A stretch of DNA of 61,132 nucleotides from the IMG/VR virus record IMGVR_UViG_3300014157_000001, positions 1 to 61,132 of that record. One strand, given 5' to 3'. This stretch comes from a virus. How positions within the stretch are numbered: the stretch's first letter is position 1; every line of letters begins with the position of its first letter. Of this stretch, positions 29,280 to 39,834 are shown piece after piece. The position numbers were made by a program, and so were the translations under genes. The notes beneath the pieces are model-generated. The model did not search any database. It had not been told where the DNA came from and saw nothing but the letters and a program-made list of their open reading frames with translations.

Positions 29280-32230
29280 GAGCTGATGACCTGCCAATTC
29301 ACGATCGTGCTGGTGGTGTTCTGCCTGTTGACCCAGACGAGGGCGCTGGTGGCGGTGACGTCGGAGATACCGACGCCGGTCACACCAGCGTTGCCGGTCG
29401 GGGTGCGGTCGCCGGGCACGGTGGTCTGCGCGGACACGAACCCGCGGAAGGTGGTGCCGGGCAGGGCGGAGAAGTTGATGATGGCGCTGGTCGGGACGCC
29501 CGCCGCGCTCGGGGTGATCGACACGGTGCCCGTCACCATGTTCCCCGCGGTCAGGGTGCCCGCGATTGCCGTGTTGCCGTCCTTGTCGACCTTGAACTTT
29601 TCGGTGCCGCCGCGCACCAGGCGGGCCAGCGGCCCGGTGTGGGCCGTTGCGGCTTCCCCGTACAGGACGCTGAACGCGGATGCCGGGGCGATTGCCTGGA
29701 AGCGTGCCTGGTCGGCGGTGGCGACCCCGGACTCGAGGTTGAGCGCGCTCTGGGTGGTGGGGGCATCGGTGTTGGAGTAGGCGAGCTGCGCGTACGTGGG
29801 CGTCGCCCAGAAGGCGCCGCCGATCTTTGTTCCCGGGGCGCTGCCGCGCAGACGGCCGAGGTTGATGGCGTCGTTCGCGAGGTACAGGCGCCACCGCATG
29901 TCCGAGTAGCCGCTGCCCGAGAACTGGCCTGAGGTGAGTTCGAGGTTGGCGTCTCCGACTGCGGATTCGATGATCTGCGCGTATGCCCAGTTGGTTTGTG
30001 CGGCGTTGGACCAGCGCACGTTCGGGACGGTCGCGTCCGGGTCGACGAATATGAGGGAGCCGTTGTCGCCCTGGACGCGCAGGCCTCGCCAGGACAACTC
30101 GCCGACTGGGGTCCCGGCACTGTCGTAGACGAGGACCATGTTCTGGTTGGCCTCGTTGATCGTGACACGCTGCCCGGTTGCGGCGGTTCGTACGACGGCG
30201 CCGGTGATGGTCTTGCCGTCGATGGCGGTCGCCGACAGCGCGGTCGCCGTGATCGATCCGGCGAGAATCTTGTCGGCGGTGATCGCGTTCGCCGCGATCT
30301 TGTCTGCGGTGACGGCGAGGGCGTCCAATTTCGCGGTGGTCACCGCCGCCGAGGCGATCTTGTCGGCCAGGACCGAACCCGCGGCGATCTGAGTCGCCTG
30401 CACCGCCCCCGCAACCAGCTTGGGTGTGGTGATCGCGCCGTCGGCAATGTTCACGGTCTGCACCGAGCCCGTCTCCACCACCTCCACCGTCACCATGTCG
30501 AGCTCGGCCGTACCTGTACCGCCCGAATAGTTGGCGTAGAAAACCGGGGAGATGTAGCGGGCGTTGGCGTGCAGCACACCCGGCGCGGTCGGCGACGGTG
30601 CCGCCGTCCCCGACCCGTTCCCACCGGAAGCCGCATAGCCCTTCAGGTAGCCGGTGAACCGCTGGAACCCGGCGCCCGCCGTCAACGGCTGCTGTGCGGC
30701 CGCCACATAGTGCTGGGCGCTCGCCGCCGCGGCCCCGGTGAAGTTGACGAGGGTCGTGCCGTCCGCCGCGACGCCTGCAACGCCCCCGTAGAACCTTTGC
30801 TGTGCGGTGTCGCTGCCCGCCACCGCCTGCCGCACCGTGAAGCTGATCCGGTACAGCACGTTCGGGTCGAAGGGGATCAGGATGTCGGGGCGCCATACCG
30901 CGCTGACGCCGCCGACTGCCCGCATCACATAGCCGCCGGACTGGGCGTCGGTGACGGCCACCGACGTCAGGCCGGGCACGGCGGCGGTCGTGGTGGTACT
31001 CGACCCTCCCGCACGCCACTTGGCGGCTTCGCCTCCGGCGTCGTACATCTTCTGCAGGATGGACGAGGCGGTCGTCACGGTCAGCTTGTCCGTGGAGATG
31101 GAACCGGCTGCGATGGCTGTCGCGGTGACGGACCCGGCCGCCAACTCGGCTGCGGTCACCGAGTTCACCGCGAGTTCCCGCGCGGTGATCGCATCGGCGG
31201 CGATCTTCCCGGCGGCGACCGCGTCCGCTGCCAGCGCGGCGGTCTGGACGGATCCGGCGGCGATCGCGGCGGCGGTCACCGATGAGGCGGCGAGTTTCCC
31301 CGACGTGATGGTGTTCGCGGCGATCTCGTTCGCGGTGACCGCCCCGGCGGCCATCTTCCCGGTCGTGACCGCCCCGGCGGAGAGCTGGCCGGTGGTGACG
31401 GCACCGTTGGCGAGCGCGGTCGTGGTGATGGCCTGCGCGCCGACCTTCGCCGCGTTCACGGCGCCGTCCGCGAGGGCGGTCGTGTCGACGGCGCCGGCCG
31501 CGATTTTGGCCTGGGTGACGGCGTCGGCGGCAAGGGCCAGGTCGGTGACGGCCCCGGCGGCGATCTTCCCGACCTTGACGGCGTTGTCGGCGAGCTTCTC
31601 GGCGAGGATGGCGGCGTCGGCGATCGCAGTTGTGTTGACGGCCCCGGCCGCGATCTTCGCCTCGGTGACCGCACCCGTAGCGAGTTTCACGTCGGTGACG
31701 ATGCCGTCGAGGATGTCGTTGGCGACGACGGGCGCCTTGCTGACGGGGCCGACGGCCGCGGAGGGGATGGAGGCGGTGCCGGAGGTGTTGCGGGCCACCA
31801 GGCGCACGTACACGGGATCGTCGGTGGGGACGACGACGGTGGCGCCCTGTGCGGTCTCGATGGTGGAGCGCAGCGTCTCGGGGATCGGCTCGAAGACGGC
31901 GGCGACGGAGGCGTGGACTTCGATGCGCGCCCAGTCCATCGGCAGGATGGCACCGTTGGCGAACAGTCCGTCCCAGCCCGCGGAGACGCCCCCCAGGACG
32001 GAGGCGACGACGGGTGCGGACGGCTGCGGCGGGGGCGGCCCGTTGACGGCCTGGACGCCGACCGTGCCGTCCCCTTGTACGCCGACGATGGTGCGCAGGC
32101 TGCCGTTGCCGTCGTTGACCTCGAGCGCCGCGTTCTCGATGCTGGCGCCGTGGGACAGCCGCTGCCCCTTCTTCACCTGCTGGAGCTGCTTCTCCAGGGA
32201 AGCAATCTTGTACGGAAGCGAGTTGGTCAT
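29276..32230 (-). CDS. Large tail-tip/fibre protein with repetitive core, 984 aa
   Basis: The N-terminus has a coiled coil (YKIASLEKQLQQVKKGQRL), followed by a fibronectin-like part (PSAPVVASVLGGVSAGWDG). Residues about 180-400 hold around 20 imperfect repeats of about 10-11 residues of the type AGAVTTGKMA. The repeats resume around 595-660. Such repeats form trimeric beta-helical shafts. The C-terminus is beta-rich. It is the probable host-contacting fibre at the tail tip. Confidence 0.82.
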   Translation of the reverse strand: MTNSLPYKIASLEKQLQQVKKGQRLSHGASIENAALEVNDGNGSLRTIVGVQGDGTVGVQAVNGPPPPQPSAPVVASVLGGVSAGWDGLFANGAILPMDWARIEVHASVAAVFEPIPETLRSTIETAQGATVVVPTDDPVYVRLVARNTSGTASIPSAAVGPVSKAPVVANDILDGIVTDVKLATGAVTEAKIAAGAVNTTAIADAAILAEKLADNAVKVGKIAAGAVTDLALAADAVTQAKIAAGAVDTTALADGAVNAAKVGAQAITTTALANGAVTTGQLSAGAVTTGKMAAGAVTANEIAANTITSGKLAASSVTAAAIAAGSVQTAALAADAVAAGKIAADAITARELAVNSVTAAELAAGSVTATAIAAGSISTDKLTVTTASSILQKMYDAGGEAAKWRAGGSSTTTTAAVPGLTSVAVTDAQSGGYVMRAVGGVSAVWRPDILIPFDPNVLYRISFTVRQAVAGSDTAQQRFYGGVAGVAADGTTLVNFTGAAAASAQHYVAAAQQPLTAGAGFQRFTGYLKGYAASGGNGSGTAAPSPTAPGVLHANARYISPVFYANYSGGTGTAELDMVTVEVVETGSVQTVNIADGAITTPKLVAGAVQATQIAAGSVLADKIASAAVTTAKLDALAVTADKIAANAITADKILAGSITATALSATAIDGKTITGAVVRTAATGQRVTINEANQNMVLVYDSAGTPVGELSWRGLRVQGDNGSLIFVDPDATVPNVRWSNAAQTNWAYAQIIESAVGDANLELTSGQFSGSGYSDMRWRLYLANDAINLGRLRGSAPGTKIGGAFWATPTYAQLAYSNTDAPTTQSALNLESGVATADQARFQAIAPASAFSVLYGEAATAHTGPLARLVRGGTEKFKVDKDGNTAIAGTLTAGNMVTGTVSITPSAAGVPTSAIINFSALPGTTFRGFVSAQTTVPGDRTPTGNAGVTGVGISDVTATSALVWVNRQNTTSTIVNWQVISS

Positions 32231-32232
32231 GG

Positions 32233-33333
32233 TCAGGCCACCTCCGCGGAGCCGTAATGGAAGCTGTCGGCGCGCTTCAACGTGAGCGTCGCCTGGTCGG
32301 GGCTGTCGGACGGCTTGTAGGAGTCGGCGGTGATCCGGCACCAGCCCGACCAGGACACCCACTGGTTGTTGACGGTGACGCGGACGTCATCGCCGATCTG
32401 CCAGCTTGCGAGCGGCGCCGCGGGATGGTCGCGGATGGTGATCTGCTCGACCTGCCCCATGATCTGGCGGCGCTTGCGTTCGGCGGCAGCGCGCCGGCCG
32501 AGGGTGTCCGTGCCGTTCACGGTGGGCAGGGCGAGGACGGATTCGAGGCGCAGGCGGCCGTCGCGGGTGGGGTCGACGGCGAAACGGGTGGCGGTGCCCT
32601 CCCCCGACCCGGTGGCCAGGATGACGTTGGCGTAGTCGTCGCCGGAGTACTTCACCGGCGGCGCGTCCACGATGTTGATCCCCGACGTGAAGGAGATGTC
32701 CGTACGGCGGGTGCCGAGGCGCGGGTAGCCGAGCCGGAGGCGGCGTTCGATCGTCTTGTTGGCCTGGTAGGAGCAGGTGTTGGTGTACTGCGGGGCGCCG
32801 TCCTCGGACACGAGGTCGTCCAGCATGTCGCCGAGGACCGGCGTCTCGTACCAGTACGAGTGGACCGGTTCCGCCGGTGTGCCGGCGGTGGCATTGGAGT
32901 TGGTGTCGTCGACGATCACGGTGAGGTCGCCGTCGGCCTTGGACTGCGCGTACGCCCAGATGTCGCGGATGATGACGCACGGGTCCTGGTAGACGTAGGG
33001 GCCGCGGCCGCCGAGCTCGCCGTCCTCGTCGTGGCGCTTGGTCAGGTAGGACGACCAGCCGGCGGCCTCGAGCTGGTATTCGCCGTCTTCGGGGGTGGCG
33101 TCCCAGATGAGGCCGCCCCAGCGCAGGAGCCCGTCGGCTTCGGCGTAGATGAGTGCGGTGCCCGGCATCAGGCTGCTGATGGTGGCTTTCGCCCAGCGGG
33201 GTGCGATCTTCGCGGAGAAGCTGCCGGGCCCGTTGAGTTCGTTGCCGAACTCGACGTCCGTCAGGGGCAGCGCCGCATGGAGGATGTCGCCGGTCAGGGC
33301 GTGCTGGGTGAAGTACCGCCACCGGGAGCCCAT
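32233..33333 (-). CDS. Minor tail protein (Gp37-like), 366 aa
   Basis: An N-terminal TDVEFGNELNGPGSFSAKIA strand pattern and IYAEADGLLRWGGLIWDATP are typical of the siphovirus baseplate protein family that includes ReqiPepy6 Gp37. The protein follows the distal tail and baseplate genes in the order usual for actinophages. No enzymatic motif is seen. Confidence 0.8.
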   Translation of the reverse strand: MGSRWRYFTQHALTGDILHAALPLTDVEFGNELNGPGSFSAKIAPRWAKATISSLMPGTALIYAEADGLLRWGGLIWDATPEDGEYQLEAAGWSSYLTKRHDEDGELGGRGPYVYQDPCVIIRDIWAYAQSKADGDLTVIVDDTNSNATAGTPAEPVHSYWYETPVLGDMLDDLVSEDGAPQYTNTCSYQANKTIERRLRLGYPRLGTRRTDISFTSGINIVDAPPVKYSGDDYANVILATGSGEGTATRFAVDPTRDGRLRLESVLALPTVNGTDTLGRRAAAERKRRQIMGQVEQITIRDHPAAPLASWQIGDDVRVTVNNQWVSWSGWCRITADSYKPSDSPDQATLTLKRADSFHYGSAEVA

Positions 33334-34281
33334 TTAGAGGGCGCCTTCGGTGAACTCGATGTCGATGTTGAATGTGGTGGTGGCGTCGACGCCGATTTGT
33401 GCGGCGTTGGAGGCGCGGGTCCGCATGCGGGACTTGAAGGCCTGCGTGGTGCCGCGCATCGCCGCGCCGGTGGTGGTGGTCAGGTCGATCGTCTCGACCA
33501 TCTGCACCGTATTGCGGCGGGCCGCCGTGCCCTGGTTGTCGTCGATACCGACCCACTGCGCGGCCTCGTAAGAACCCAGCAGGAACCGGAAGTTGCCCCA
33601 CGCGTTGCCGGTCGCGAGCCTAAGCCCGGAGATCGTGAACACGACCTTCGCGGACGCCGCCCAGGAGGGGACGGGAATGTTCGCCATGGTCAGGTTGGGG
33701 AACGTCTTCCACGTCTCGTCCGTGCCGGAGATGTACACGTACGGGTCCTGCGCGTAGTACGGGTACAGGGTGCGTTCGCGGCGCGGGTTGGCGACCTTCC
33801 GCAAATCCTTGATCATGCTGTTGGTGATGGTGGCCGTGGACGCCGGAATGTCGATGCGGGCCAGCGGGATCGCCGAATACCCGGACGGCACGGTCGTCGC
33901 CGTATTCGACACGTTGGGCACGACGTAGAAGAACGCGGCCGTGTCCGGTGTCCTGTTGCCCTCGTACTCAGGGTCCTGGACGCGCAGGCACACCATGTCG
34001 GAGCGGCCCGTACCGCTGGTCGCGGGGATCTGCACCGACGTGTCGACGCCGATGTTGTACACGTTGTAGGCGCCCTGCCCGGCCTGGTAGACGCCGTTGA
34101 TGACCGCGGAGCCGTCCGCGATCTGCACGCCGCCGCCCGGCGTGGACAGCGCCGACACCTTCAGGTCGGGGCCCTCGGTGATGCCCTGGTTGCCCTGCGC
34201 CAGGTCCCGGATCATCTGCCGGAACTGCTGCGCGGTGTGGGTGCCGCCGGTGACGACGAACGGGGTGGTCTTCAGTGCCAT
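33334..34281 (-). CDS. Minor tail/baseplate protein, 315 aa
   Basis: PGGGVQIADGSAVINGVYQA near the N-terminus and the middle TGRSDMVCLRVQDPEY are familiar from baseplate or fibre-base proteins of Streptomyces phages. The rest is beta-rich. Genes on both sides are tail proteins. It stops next to the start of 32233-33333. Confidence 0.72.
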   Translation of the reverse strand: MALKTTPFVVTGGTHTAQQFRQMIRDLAQGNQGITEGPDLKVSALSTPGGGVQIADGSAVINGVYQAGQGAYNVYNIGVDTSVQIPATSGTGRSDMVCLRVQDPEYEGNRTPDTAAFFYVVPNVSNTATTVPSGYSAIPLARIDIPASTATITNSMIKDLRKVANPRRERTLYPYYAQDPYVYISGTDETWKTFPNLTMANIPVPSWAASAKVVFTISGLRLATGNAWGNFRFLLGSYEAAQWVGIDDNQGTAARRNTVQMVETIDLTTTTGAAMRGTTQAFKSRMRTRASNAAQIGVDATTTFNIDIEFTEGAL

Positions 34282-34294
34282 GGCGTGGGGCCTC

Positions 34295-35182
34295 CTAGAG
34301 CGCCTTGTAGGCGGGCCACCAGGTGACGGCCAGCGTGGACGTGAGGGTCTGGTCGGTCGCCGACCAGCGGATTTCGTTGTTGCCCGGCGGCAGGACGAAC
34401 TGATCGAGACGCCCGGACAGCGGGACGGAGCCGCCGTTCTCGCGGAGCACCGTCCGCCAGCCCGGCCGGGTGTCGATCTCCACCCACTCCCCCGCCGCGA
34501 GCGTCGCCGTGACGGTCAGCGAACGTCCGCTGGTGACATGCGTGATCGTCGGGTTGGCGCACGGCCCCGCCACCCGGATCACCGGCCACGTCGGCGCTGT
34601 GCCCGACACGGTGAGATAGCCGGGCCGCCCGATCGCGGACGCGTCACCGGCGATCAGGAACGGCATCTGCAGCGGGAACGTGACCCCGCCCTGCGTGAGG
34701 CTCCCGAGCGGCATCGACGTCGAGTCCGGCGTGTCGTCGTAGTACAGGTGGTCCTGGGCCTGGAACTCGATGTCCAGCGGGGAGAAACCGTGCTTCATCG
34801 TCTCGAGGTCGGGCTCGAACTTCCGCAGCCGGCCACGCACCACCCGGGCCGGGCGGCCGGGGAACTTGAGCCGCAGGTCCATGGTGGTGCCGCCCTGGCC
34901 GCGCACCGCGGGAGTGTCGGCCCGGTCCTGCAGGGCCGCCGACGCATCGAGTACGGCGGCCGCCGAACTGACCTTGATGGCGGCGTCGATGCGGATGGTG
35001 CGCCCGGAGTAGTACTCGGCGCCGAGCCACAGGCCGTCCTCGCCGGGCGGCTCCACGTCACTGTCCCGGGACTCGGGCTTGCCGAGCCCCTCGATGGCGC
35101 GGATCTGCACGCCGGTGCCGGCGCCGATGAGGACGCCGCCCAGCTCGTGCTGGTAGTCGGCCAGGTTGATGGGTGTACTCAT
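34295..35182 (-). CDS. Distal tail protein (Dit-like), 295 aa
   Basis: The sequence LGGVLIGAGTGVQIRAIEGL, then TIRIDAAIKVSS, matches the start of siphovirus tail-component proteins. The C-terminal half is a beta domain (WPVIRVAGPCANPTI; WVEIDTRPGWRTVL) resembling a Dit galectin-like part. It is directly downstream of the tape measure gene with ATGA overlap, the normal Dit position. Confidence 0.82.
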   Translation of the reverse strand: MSTPINLADYQHELGGVLIGAGTGVQIRAIEGLGKPESRDSDVEPPGEDGLWLGAEYYSGRTIRIDAAIKVSSAAAVLDASAALQDRADTPAVRGQGGTTMDLRLKFPGRPARVVRGRLRKFEPDLETMKHGFSPLDIEFQAQDHLYYDDTPDSTSMPLGSLTQGGVTFPLQMPFLIAGDASAIGRPGYLTVSGTAPTWPVIRVAGPCANPTITHVTSGRSLTVTATLAAGEWVEIDTRPGWRTVLRENGGSVPLSGRLDQFVLPPGNNEIRWSATDQTLTSTLAVTWWPAYKAL

Positions 35183-38100
35183 CCGCGTGCTCCCACTCCC
35201 CCGCGCGCCAGGCGCCTGAGTTGGTAGGCGTTGTCGGCGTCGATACGGCGGGCGGTCGCGGCCGCGTTGTCGCCGGACGTGACGTGCCAGGTCTGGTTGC
35301 CGACGAGCGGGCCCTGCTCGCGGATGATGACGACCCGGCCCGAGTTGGCGTCGGTGAGCCCGAGGCCGAAGCGTCCGGCGACATCGCCCAACACGGCGGT
35401 CGCGCTGCCGCGTTTGTTGGCTCCGAGCGGGATGTAGGCCTCGCCCCCAGTGCTCGGTTCCGCAAAGGTCACCGCCCCGGCCTTGGTGGCGTAGATCCCG
35501 GAGCGGATGCCGCCGTTGGCGTAGGAGAGGTGCTGGTTGGCGCGGGCCAGGTCGGCAAGGAACTGCGTGGAGCGGTCCCCCAGGCTGGACTTGATCTGGG
35601 AGGACGCCTTGGTGGCGATGGTGATGATGTCGTCCTCGCCCAGCCCGGTCGACGCGGCGACCGTGTGGATGCCCGTCTGGGACGTTTTGATCGCCGCAAT
35701 GATCTGCACCAGGTCGGCGAGCTCGTCCGAGCTGAGCGTCTTCGCCTGGGTGGCCGCAGCCGTGTTCGCGGAGGAGGCGGCCGACTTCGACTTCACGGCC
35801 TCCGCGGCGAGCTGCTGCGCGGCCGCGTCGTTCTGCCCGGCGAGCTGGGAGGCGAGCGCCCCGTACCCCTGCCCCGCCAAGGTGATCAGGTTCTTCTGGA
35901 AGGTGGCGTCAGTCTTGTTCGCGGCGTTGAGCTGCGTCGTGTAGTCCTTCAGCGTCGCGTTCGCGACACCGGCGACCTTCTTCAGGTTGGCGACGATCTC
36001 CGTGAAGTGCGCGTTGGAGGCGGTCGCGAGCCGGTTGACGAGGTTGTAGCCGTCCTCGCCCATCGACTCCAGCAGGTCGGCGACGTCCTGCCCGCCACGG
36101 GATGCGATCTTCGACAGGCTGGAGCGCCACTTCTGTGTCGCCGCGACGCTTGAGCGCAACTGCTTCATGTAGTTGGTCAGGTCGAAATGCGCGGGCGCCT
36201 TCGCGTACTTCGACTGCCCCAGGGACGCGTTGATCTCCGCGATGTCGGCCTTCTCCTTGGCGACCTTCCTGCGCGCGGACGCCTTCGCCTTCGACGACTT
36301 GGCCTTACCCAGTTCCTTGACGGCGTCGTCGTACTGCTTCCACGCATCCCTGAGGGAGGAGACCAGCTTGTCGACGCGCTCCTTGGCGTCCCCGAGCCCG
36401 CCCAATGTCTGGCCGCTGGGCTTGTAGGTGAACCCGCCGGACGCGAACGACTGCACGCCCGGCTGCTGGTCGAGGACGGAGCCGTCGGCGTTCCAGGCGA
36501 TGCCCTTGCCGCCGAGACGGCGCACGGCCTCCTCGGCTACCTTCCGGGAGCGGCGCCGCTTGGCCGGGGACAGCGGAATGTAGGCCTCGCCACCGGTCTC
36601 CGGCTCCGCCCACACCCGCCACGTTCCGGCGGGAGCGAACTGGGCGACATGGTTCTCGGCGCCGCCTGCGAAGCGGCGGACTCCGCCGCGCTGGATGCCT
36701 CCGTTCGCGTAGTAGTCGACGGTGCCGCCGTCCGCCTTGCCGAGCCCACCCGCCCAGGGGCCGGGGCCCTTCTTGCCCATGTTCACGTACTGGGTGCGGA
36801 TGAAATGGTTGGTGTAGGTGCTGGCGGTCTTGCCGTCCAGGGCGGCGAGCGCGGCCCGAACCGAGGCGATCGCCCCGAGCGCCTGCCCGTTCGCGGTGTA
36901 GACCCGTGTACGCCCGTCGGGGAGCTGCTTGGTCTTGACGCCGACCGCGTTCAGTGCGGCGATGGCCGTCGCGTTCAGCGTCTTCACCGTGATCGACTTG
37001 GCGCCCGGTGTCGCCCTGATCTTCGCTTGGACGGAGGTCAGGCCGTCCATGGCGCCATTCACGTTCGCGCCCAGCTTGAGCGTCTTGTCCTTCAGCCCGT
37101 CCCGGACCATCTTCAGGTCGCCCAGGTTGGATTTTGCGGTGCCGGTGTCCGCGGTCACCTGGAAGCGGCCGTCGGGGAGTTCCTTGACCGTGTAGCCCAG
37201 CGACTCGATGACCGACACCGCGTCGCCGGTGAGCGCGTCGACCGTCACCGACTTCTTGTCGGGTGTCTTCTTGATCTGCTCGATGACGCTGTTGAGGCCC
37301 GAGATGGCGTCCTCGGTGCGCATCTCCAGCGAGAAGGCCTTCTTGTCGGGGATCTGCAGGATGCGGTCGGCGAGCACGTTGGCTTGCTCGGCGGTCAGGC
37401 CCATCTGTTGCGCGGACGACACCAGCTGGGCGCGGCCGCGTTCGTAGATGCCGTTGACGGTTTCCCAGCTCGAACCGGACTGGCGGGCGGAGGCGGCGGC
37501 CTCGTCGGTCTTGGCCGCCAGGTCGTTCAGTGCGGTCGCCGCGGCCTGGGCTTTCGCGCTGTTCAGGTTGAGTTCGCCGTGCGACATCGACAGCGCGCCC
37601 GCGTTCTCCTTCGCGGCCTTCGACGCCGCGTCGATCGCCGCCTCGAAGCCGATCATCCCGCCGAGGCCAGTGCGCTGCGCGTCGTTGAGGGCCTGGATGG
37701 ACTGCCGCAGTCCGTCCGCGCTCGCCTTCTGCGCGGCGAGCTTGTTGCTGGTGTCAATCGCCTGCTGCCCGAACACACCCATGCCGCGCGCGGCGATCTC
37801 CTGCTCGACCTTCAGGTCGGCGACCGCCTTCTTGTAGTCGTCGAAGGTCGCCGCGATCTCCTTGGGAGATGCCCCGCCCTTGCGCAGCGCGTCCTTGACG
37901 AGGTCGAATCCGGCCGCCGCGTCCTTCGCGTTGCCGGACGCCGCCATCTTGGCGAGCGCCTTGTCGACGGAGTCGAACTCGCTCCTGAGTGCCTTGAGGG
38001 AGTCCTTGCCCTTGACGATGTCTTCGACGTCACCAGCGAGCCAGTCCGCGATGTTGTCCAGGCCGGGGATCCGGAAGCCGAACGCGCCCTCTTGTGCCTT

Positions 38101-39816
38101 CGCGGTTTCCTTCGAGGCCTGCTGGAGTTTCTTGTAGCGGGCGATCAGCCCGTCCATGTCACCGAATGTCGACTTCAACTCGCCGGTGAACTTTCCGGTT
38201 TCGCTGAGCTGTTTGAGGCTGGTGGTGAGCCGGTCGATGTCCGGGGGCACCCCGCGCGCCTTCTCCGCGAAATGATCCAAAGCCAGCGCGGCGATACCGA
38301 GGACGCCGAGCCCGGCACCGACCTTCGACATCCTGCTCATCGAGGTCGCCGTGGCCCGCATGTTCGTGGCGGCTGTGCCCAGCTTCCCCATGCCCTTGCT
38401 GGCCAGCGACACCAGCTTCAGCGCGGTGGCGAGGCCGATGATGGCCGTCAGGGCGCCCTGGGGGACGGCGTTGACGAGCTGCGCCAACCCGTTGACGATC
38501 TTCAGGATGGATACGCCCGCGTCCCCGGAGGCGGCGAGGATGTGGACGAGCGCGTCGACCAGGTTGTGGAGGGCTTCCGCGGCGAGCGGGCCGTTGGCCT
38601 TGGCGTAGGCCATGAAGTCCTGCAGTGCTCCGCCGCCGAAACTGCTGTCGGCGTTGGCCAACTTGACGATGTCGGTGACCAGCCGGTTCAGGGCGCCGGT
38701 GGAGGCGTTCGACAGCTTCTCCATGAGCCGGTCGAAGCCGGGTGTGGCGAAGGCGCCGGCGGCGACGGTGACGAGCCGGTCGAACGCGCCGGCCGCCCCC
38801 GTCACCATCGGCGTCAACGAGGGCAGCAGCGCGCGAGTGAGCTGCATGCCGTGGATGACCGGCTCCATCGTCGCCCCGGACAGGGAGTCCGACCAGCCGC
38901 GGTATTCGTCCTTCAGCGTGGAGAACTCGGCGGCCGCGCGCCGGGTCGCCGGCGGCAGCTTCTCGAGCGCCTTCTGGTAGGCGACCTGCGCCTGCGCGGC
39001 CTCCTCCGAGCCGACCCCGTGCTCGGCGACCGCGTCCTTGTAGGCGGTCTCGGCTTCGGTGGCCCTGGCCATGGCGGAGACCTGGCCGAGGACGGCGACA
39101 CCGAACGCGCCCGCTCCCGCGGCTCCGGCGGCGAATCCGGCGGTGACCTGTGCGGTGAGGCCGACGATCGGGCCGAGAGCCTGCGCCAACAACAGGAGGT
39201 CCTTCTTGTTGAAGGCGCTGCTGTCCGACGACGAACTCGAGGCCGGGGTGGGCGTAGGCGTCGGGGTCGGTGTGGGCGTGTTGTTGCGGGTGTCATTGTC
39301 GCCGGTGACCGGGATACGGATCCGCTGCCCCCGGGACGCGGCGCGCACCGCACGGTCGACGTCGCGGCGCAGCGAGCCGGGGTTTTGCAGGCCGATGGGG
39401 ATACGGATGCGTTGCCCTGCGGTCGCCGAGCGGATCGCGGCCCGCACCTCCGAGCGCAGCCGGGCCCGATCCACACGCAGCCGTACGTCGACGCCGCGGC
39501 CGCTGGCGCCGGTCAGCGCGCGGCGGACTTCGGAGCGCAGGCCGCGCGAGTTGACGTGCAGCGGCACCTCGATCCGATTCCCGGCCCCCGCCTCCCGGAC
39601 GGCGTCGCGGACCTGCCGGCGCAGGTGCTGCCCGTCGACGGTGACCTTGAGGCGGATGTCGCGGCGGGCCTCGTCACGCAGCTGACGGATGTCCCGATTC
39701 AGGGCGTTGACGTCGCGGGATGCGGCTCGGGCGTCGCGGGAGAGGTCCTTGAGGGTGCGGGACAGGCCGGAGCCCTGGCCGGTGAGCCGAACGGAAATGT
39801 TCCACTGCGCGGACAT
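35179..39816 (-). CDS. Tape measure protein, 1545 aa
   Basis: The longest gene, located between the chaperones and the distal tail protein. Residues about 60-190 contain four tandem ~30-residue repeats of the type LRSEVRRALTGASGRG, each ending in a short beta-like IRIPI/VRLRV segment. A PTPTPTP/Ser linker and hydrophobic helices (PIVGLTAQVTAGFAAGAAGAG) follow, then long helical regions. At about 1.5 Angstrom per residue it would set a tail of roughly 0.23 micrometre. Near the C-terminus two similar motifs occur (VAQFAPAGTWRVWAEPETGG; AVTFAEPSTGGEAYIPLG). Confidence 0.92.
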   Translation of the reverse strand: MSAQWNISVRLTGQGSGLSRTLKDLSRDARAASRDVNALNRDIRQLRDEARRDIRLKVTVDGQHLRRQVRDAVREAGAGNRIEVPLHVNSRGLRSEVRRALTGASGRGVDVRLRVDRARLRSEVRAAIRSATAGQRIRIPIGLQNPGSLRRDVDRAVRAASRGQRIRIPVTGDNDTRNNTPTPTPTPTPTPASSSSSDSSAFNKKDLLLLAQALGPIVGLTAQVTAGFAAGAAGAGAFGVAVLGQVSAMARATEAETAYKDAVAEHGVGSEEAAQAQVAYQKALEKLPPATRRAAAEFSTLKDEYRGWSDSLSGATMEPVIHGMQLTRALLPSLTPMVTGAAGAFDRLVTVAAGAFATPGFDRLMEKLSNASTGALNRLVTDIVKLANADSSFGGGALQDFMAYAKANGPLAAEALHNLVDALVHILAASGDAGVSILKIVNGLAQLVNAVPQGALTAIIGLATALKLVSLASKGMGKLGTAATNMRATATSMSRMSKVGAGLGVLGIAALALDHFAEKARGVPPDIDRLTTSLKQLSETGKFTGELKSTFGDMDGLIARYKKLQQASKETAKAQEGAFGFRIPGLDNIADWLAGDVEDIVKGKDSLKALRSEFDSVDKALAKMAASGNAKDAAAGFDLVKDALRKGGASPKEIAATFDDYKKAVADLKVEQEIAARGMGVFGQQAIDTSNKLAAQKASADGLRQSIQALNDAQRTGLGGMIGFEAAIDAASKAAKENAGALSMSHGELNLNSAKAQAAATALNDLAAKTDEAAASARQSGSSWETVNGIYERGRAQLVSSAQQMGLTAEQANVLADRILQIPDKKAFSLEMRTEDAISGLNSVIEQIKKTPDKKSVTVDALTGDAVSVIESLGYTVKELPDGRFQVTADTGTAKSNLGDLKMVRDGLKDKTLKLGANVNGAMDGLTSVQAKIRATPGAKSITVKTLNATAIAALNAVGVKTKQLPDGRTRVYTANGQALGAIASVRAALAALDGKTASTYTNHFIRTQYVNMGKKGPGPWAGGLGKADGGTVDYYANGGIQRGGVRRFAGGAENHVAQFAPAGTWRVWAEPETGGEAYIPLSPAKRRRSRKVAEEAVRRLGGKGIAWNADGSVLDQQPGVQSFASGGFTYKPSGQTLGGLGDAKERVDKLVSSLRDAWKQYDDAVKELGKAKSSKAKASARRKVAKEKADIAEINASLGQSKYAKAPAHFDLTNYMKQLRSSVAATQKWRSSLSKIASRGGQDVADLLESMGEDGYNLVNRLATASNAHFTEIVANLKKVAGVANATLKDYTTQLNAANKTDATFQKNLITLAGQGYGALASQLAGQNDAAAQQLAAEAVKSKSAASSANTAAATQAKTLSSDELADLVQIIAAIKTSQTGIHTVAASTGLGEDDIITIATKASSQIKSSLGDRSTQFLADLARANQHLSYANGGIRSGIYATKAGAVTFAEPSTGGEAYIPLGANKRGSATAVLGDVAGRFGLGLTDANSGRVVIIREQGPLVGNQTWHVTSGDNAAATARRIDADNAYQLRRLARGGVGARG

Positions 39817-39834
39817 ACGGCGGGCTCCTTCCTG

